NCBI GenBank assembly: GCA_938017795.1
Contig: CALIJZ010000002.1
Location: 62,001-126,000 of the forward strand
Origin: an uncultured Bacteriovoracaceae bacterium
GTDB lineage: Bacteria; Bdellovibrionota; Bacteriovoracia; Bacteriovoracales; Bacteriovoracaceae
Length of the DNA: 64,000 nt
Reading direction: 5' to 3'
Notes under the pieces: model-generated
Databases searched by the model: none
Told to the model about the DNA's origin: nothing
The model's input: only the letters and a program-made list of their open reading frames with translations
Made by a program: the position numbers and the translations under genes
In this document: positions 61,565 through 64,000 of the stretch, piece by piece
Numbering within the stretch: the first letter of the stretch is position 1
Layout of the letters: every line of letters starts with the position of its first letter

Positions 61565-62437
61565 TTAGCCGTTTAATGACTCCGCTCCAGATACAACTTC
61601 TATAAGCTCAGTTGTAATCGCAGCTTGTCTTAATTTATTCATCTTTAATGTTAATTTTTTTATTACATCGTTACAGTTACTACTGGCATTATCCATCGCA
61701 ACCATTCTCATTCCATGCTCACTAGCAATAGCATCTAATACAGCTGTATAAATACTATTGGCGTAAACTTCAGGTATCATCGTATCTAGAATATCTTCCG
61801 CACTCGGTGCGTATTTAAAATCAAATGGAAAGTCTTCCTTAATTTTTTCTTTATCATCTTCAGGCATAGAAAATGGAAGAATCTGTGTAGCTGTTGCAAA
61901 GCAACTCATTGCAGACTCAAAAGAGTTATACAATATATGGACACTCCCAACTTCACCTGTTTCAAAAGAAGTACTTAGCTCATCAGCAATATCTAAAATT
62001 TCATCATGAGTCGGTTCTACTTTTTCAAACTTATAATGATTTCCAACGTTCACTTCTTCAGCAATTAATTCTTTAACTTTCTTTCCGATAAAATGAACCT
62101 TAAATTCTTTATCATCATTTGCTGCCAAAAACTTCTTTGCCTCTTTGTATAATTGGCCGTTATACCCACCACATAAACCTTTATCAGAAGAGATAATTAA
62201 TAAATGTGCGTGCTTGTTTTCTAAATCACCTTTAAAAAAATCATGCTCATAATCACTGGTAACAGCTGCTACCGTTTTTAATGTAGACATTAATTCATTT
62301 GAATAAGGTTTAAGACTTAAAATTCTCTGCTGTGCTCTTGCAAGCTTAGCAGCAGATACTAGTTTCATTGCACTAGTTATCTTGTATGTACCTTTGGTAC
62401 TTTTAATTCTTTTTTTAAGGTCTTTTATATTTGCCAT
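61565..62437 (-). CDS. atpG: ATP synthase F1 subunit gamma
   Basis: Rotor-shaft subunit of 290 residues. The conserved N-terminal helix (IKDLKKRIKSTKGTYKITSAMKLVSAAKLARAQ), the central ISSDKGLCGGYN, and the C-terminal SEHGMRMVAMDNASSN...RQAAITTELIEVVSGA are present. It begins 3 bases after the atpA stop. Confidence 0.98.
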   Translation of the reverse strand: MANIKDLKKRIKSTKGTYKITSAMKLVSAAKLARAQQRILSLKPYSNELMSTLKTVAAVTSDYEHDFFKGDLENKHAHLLIISSDKGLCGGYNGQLYKEAKKFLAANDDKEFKVHFIGKKVKELIAEEVNVGNHYKFEKVEPTHDEILDIADELSTSFETGEVGSVHILYNSFESAMSCFATATQILPFSMPEDDKEKIKEDFPFDFKYAPSAEDILDTMIPEVYANSIYTAVLDAIASEHGMRMVAMDNASSNCNDVIKKLTLKMNKLRQAAITTELIEVVSGAESLNG

Positions 62438-62440
62438 AAT

Positions 62441-63958
62441 TTATTCGTATTTATTTACTTCGTTAAAACTCTTAATCGCATCAGTTAAACTAGTAACTAA
62501 CTCACCAGTCATTTTTCCACCGCTAGATAATTCTTTCATCACTCCAGCATGTCTATTATGTAAAAAGTCTAAAAGATCTTTTTCTGCATCTTTTATTTTT
62601 GAAACTGGAACTTTATCAAATAGTCCTTTTGTACCAGCAAATATTGAAGCAACTTGATCATAAACATCAACAGGAGCGTATTGACCTTGCTTTAAAAGCT
62701 CAACTAGTCTCTCACCTCTGTTTAGCTGATTTTGTGTCGTTTCATCTAAATCAGATCCAAATGCAGCAAAGGCCGCAAGCTCTCTATACTGAGCAAGGTC
62801 TAATCGTAGTGTACCAGCAACTTTTTTCATCGCTTTAACTTGTGCTGAACCACCAACCCTTGATACCGAAAGACCAACGTTAACCGCTGGACGAATACCA
62901 GAATTGAAAAGATCCGACTCAAGATAAATCTGACCATCTGTAATAGAAATAACGTTTGTCGGAATATAAGCCGAAACGTCACCCTCTTGAGTTTCAATAA
63001 TTGGAAGAGCCGTCATTGAACCATTTCCAAGATCATCATTTACTTTACACGCTCTCTCTAAAAGTCTTGAGTGAATATAAAATACATCCCCAGGGAATGC
63101 TTCTCGTCCTGGTGGACGTCTAAGTAAAAGTGATAATTGTCTATAAGCTTGAGATTGCTTTGTAAGATCATCATAAATAATTAATGAATGTTGACCGTTA
63201 TTTAAAAAGTACTCACCCATCGCACAACCTGAATAAGGTGCAATAAATTGAAGTGGAGCAGATTGAGAAGCAGTTGCCGATACAATTGTTGTATACTCAA
63301 GAGCACCTGTTTCTTCTAATTTTTGATAAACCTGACGAACTGTAGATTGCTTTTGACCAATGGCCACGTAAATACACTTAACGTCTTTACCTTTTTGATT
63401 AATGATCGTATCGATTGCAACAGCTGTTTTACCTGTTTTTCTATCTCCAATAATTAATTCTCGCTGACCTCTACCAATTGGAATCATGGCATCGATTGCT
63501 TTAATCCCCGTTTGAAGTGGCTCATGAACCGACTTTCTAGCGATAATCCCAGGAGCCTTTGTTTCAACTCTTGAGCTATGTTTAGCATTAAGTGGACCCT
63601 TACCATCAATTGGCTCACCTAATGGATTAACAACTCTTCCTAATAATTCAGGTCCAACCGGAACTTCAACAATTGTTTCTGTTCTTTTAACTTTTGAACC
63701 TTCTTTAATTTCTTTATCATCTCCAAGAACAGCAATACCTACGTTATTACTCTCAAGGTTTAAAACCATACCTTTAGAACCGTCTTCAAATTCTACTAAC
63801 TCACCAGCAAGAACATTTTTCAGTCCAAAAACTCTGGCAACCCCATCTCCAACAGTAAGAACTGTTCCGATTTCACTTACATCTAATCTAGATTGAAAAT
63901 TAGCAATTCGATCTTTTATGATCGAAGTAATTTCTTCTGGTCTAATAGCTGTACTCAT
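62441..63958 (-). CDS. atpA: ATP synthase F1 subunit alpha
   Basis: Non-catalytic nucleotide-binding subunit of 505 residues. P-loop GDRKTGKT at 171-178, the DELSD-region equivalent, and the arginine finger in the [13 protein letters not shown] signature are present. An AGAGG ribosome-binding site lies just upstream (63960-63970). The remaining 42 bases to the window end carry no further gene start; atpH and atpF would be expected beyond. Confidence 0.99.
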   Translation of the reverse strand: MSTAIRPEEITSIIKDRIANFQSRLDVSEIGTVLTVGDGVARVFGLKNVLAGELVEFEDGSKGMVLNLESNNVGIAVLGDDKEIKEGSKVKRTETIVEVPVGPELLGRVVNPLGEPIDGKGPLNAKHSSRVETKAPGIIARKSVHEPLQTGIKAIDAMIPIGRGQRELIIGDRKTGKTAVAIDTIINQKGKDVKCIYVAIGQKQSTVRQVYQKLEETGALEYTTIVSATASQSAPLQFIAPYSGCAMGEYFLNNGQHSLIIYDDLTKQSQAYRQLSLLLRRPPGREAFPGDVFYIHSRLLERACKVNDDLGNGSMTALPIIETQEGDVSAYIPTNVISITDGQIYLESDLFNSGIRPAVNVGLSVSRVGGSAQVKAMKKVAGTLRLDLAQYRELAAFAAFGSDLDETTQNQLNRGERLVELLKQGQYAPVDVYDQVASIFAGTKGLFDKVPVSKIKDAEKDLLDFLHNRHAGVMKELSSGGKMTGELVTSLTDAIKSFNEVNKYE

Positions 63959-64000
63959 TTATACCTCTTTATATTTAAAACATTATAGTTTTTTTAAATT

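Overview
The window is a compact, AT-rich bacterial chromosome segment (GC visibly around one third) with about 64 protein genes, two tRNA genes, one SRP RNA gene and two decayed gene fragments. Organism (inference): a diderm proteobacterium-like bacterium, most plausibly a low-GC member of the Bdellovibrionota (Bacteriovorax/Halobacteriovorax type). Reasons are the LPS-pathway genes (LpxH-like, heptose adenylyltransferase), meso-DAP type MurE, an MglA polarity GTPase, RNase J, a PASTA-tailed FtsI and many small lipoproteins and outer-membrane barrels. No 16S gene or other decisive marker is present, so the assignment is tentative.

Layout. 1-3.9 kb: a MoxR ATPase (cut by the window start), signal peptidase I, RlmE and an unknown polytopic membrane protein, all on the minus strand. 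3.9-8.4 kb (plus): an overlapping four-gene unit of soluble histidine kinase, single-domain response regulator, NAD kinase and RecN. 8.4-11.9 kb (minus): LpxH-like phosphoesterase, HldE-type adenylyltransferase, RDD membrane protein, RsmE and PrmA. 12-14.3 kb (plus): uridine kinase and RNase J. 14.3-29 kb (minus): a 14-gene division and cell-wall run, in transcription order mglA, a DksA-like zinc-finger gene, rsmH, ftsL, ftsI, murE, murF, mraY, murD, ftsW, murB, an ftsQ-like gene, ftsA, ftsZ. murG, murC and ddl are absent from it, and MurD lacks several residues that are near-invariant in Mur ligases. 29-31.8 kb (minus): SRP RNA, dnaX, ybaB, recR. 31.8-36 kb: FMN-type glutamate synthase, Ogt, an outer-membrane barrel, a PilZ-like membrane protein and TadA.

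36-50 kb is accessory in character: secreted or lipoprotein genes of unknown role, a transglutaminase-like protein, a nucleotidyltransferase, a bestrophin-like protein, a PDZ lipoprotein, an exported tyrosine-phosphatase-like protein, a stand-alone secretin N-domain protein, a secreted endonuclease I, a second barrel protein, DacB and asparagine synthetase. The tRNA-Ser(GGA) and tRNA-Arg(ACG) genes lie here, as do two decayed gene fragments (38.16-38.40 and 42.31-42.51 kb).

50-64 kb: a Cys-rich Sel1-type lipoprotein, AlaS, a 1,054-residue lipoprotein with a heme-type CxxCH, DUF11-like repeats and a dockerin-like tail, a plant-like MTA/SAH nucleosidase, YfbR nucleotidase, an M42 peptidase, and the atpA-atpG-atpD-atpC end of the F-type ATP synthase operon, which continues past the window end.

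The strongest lead is the division cluster: a degenerate MurD, a divergent FtsQ-like protein with almost no cytoplasmic tail, and missing murG/murC, while MurE, MurF, FtsA and FtsZ look orthodox. A second genome-style feature is that nearly all convergent gene pairs overlap or abut at their stop codons, leaving no room for intergenic terminators. I saw no CRISPR array, insertion sequence, prophage or complete defence system.
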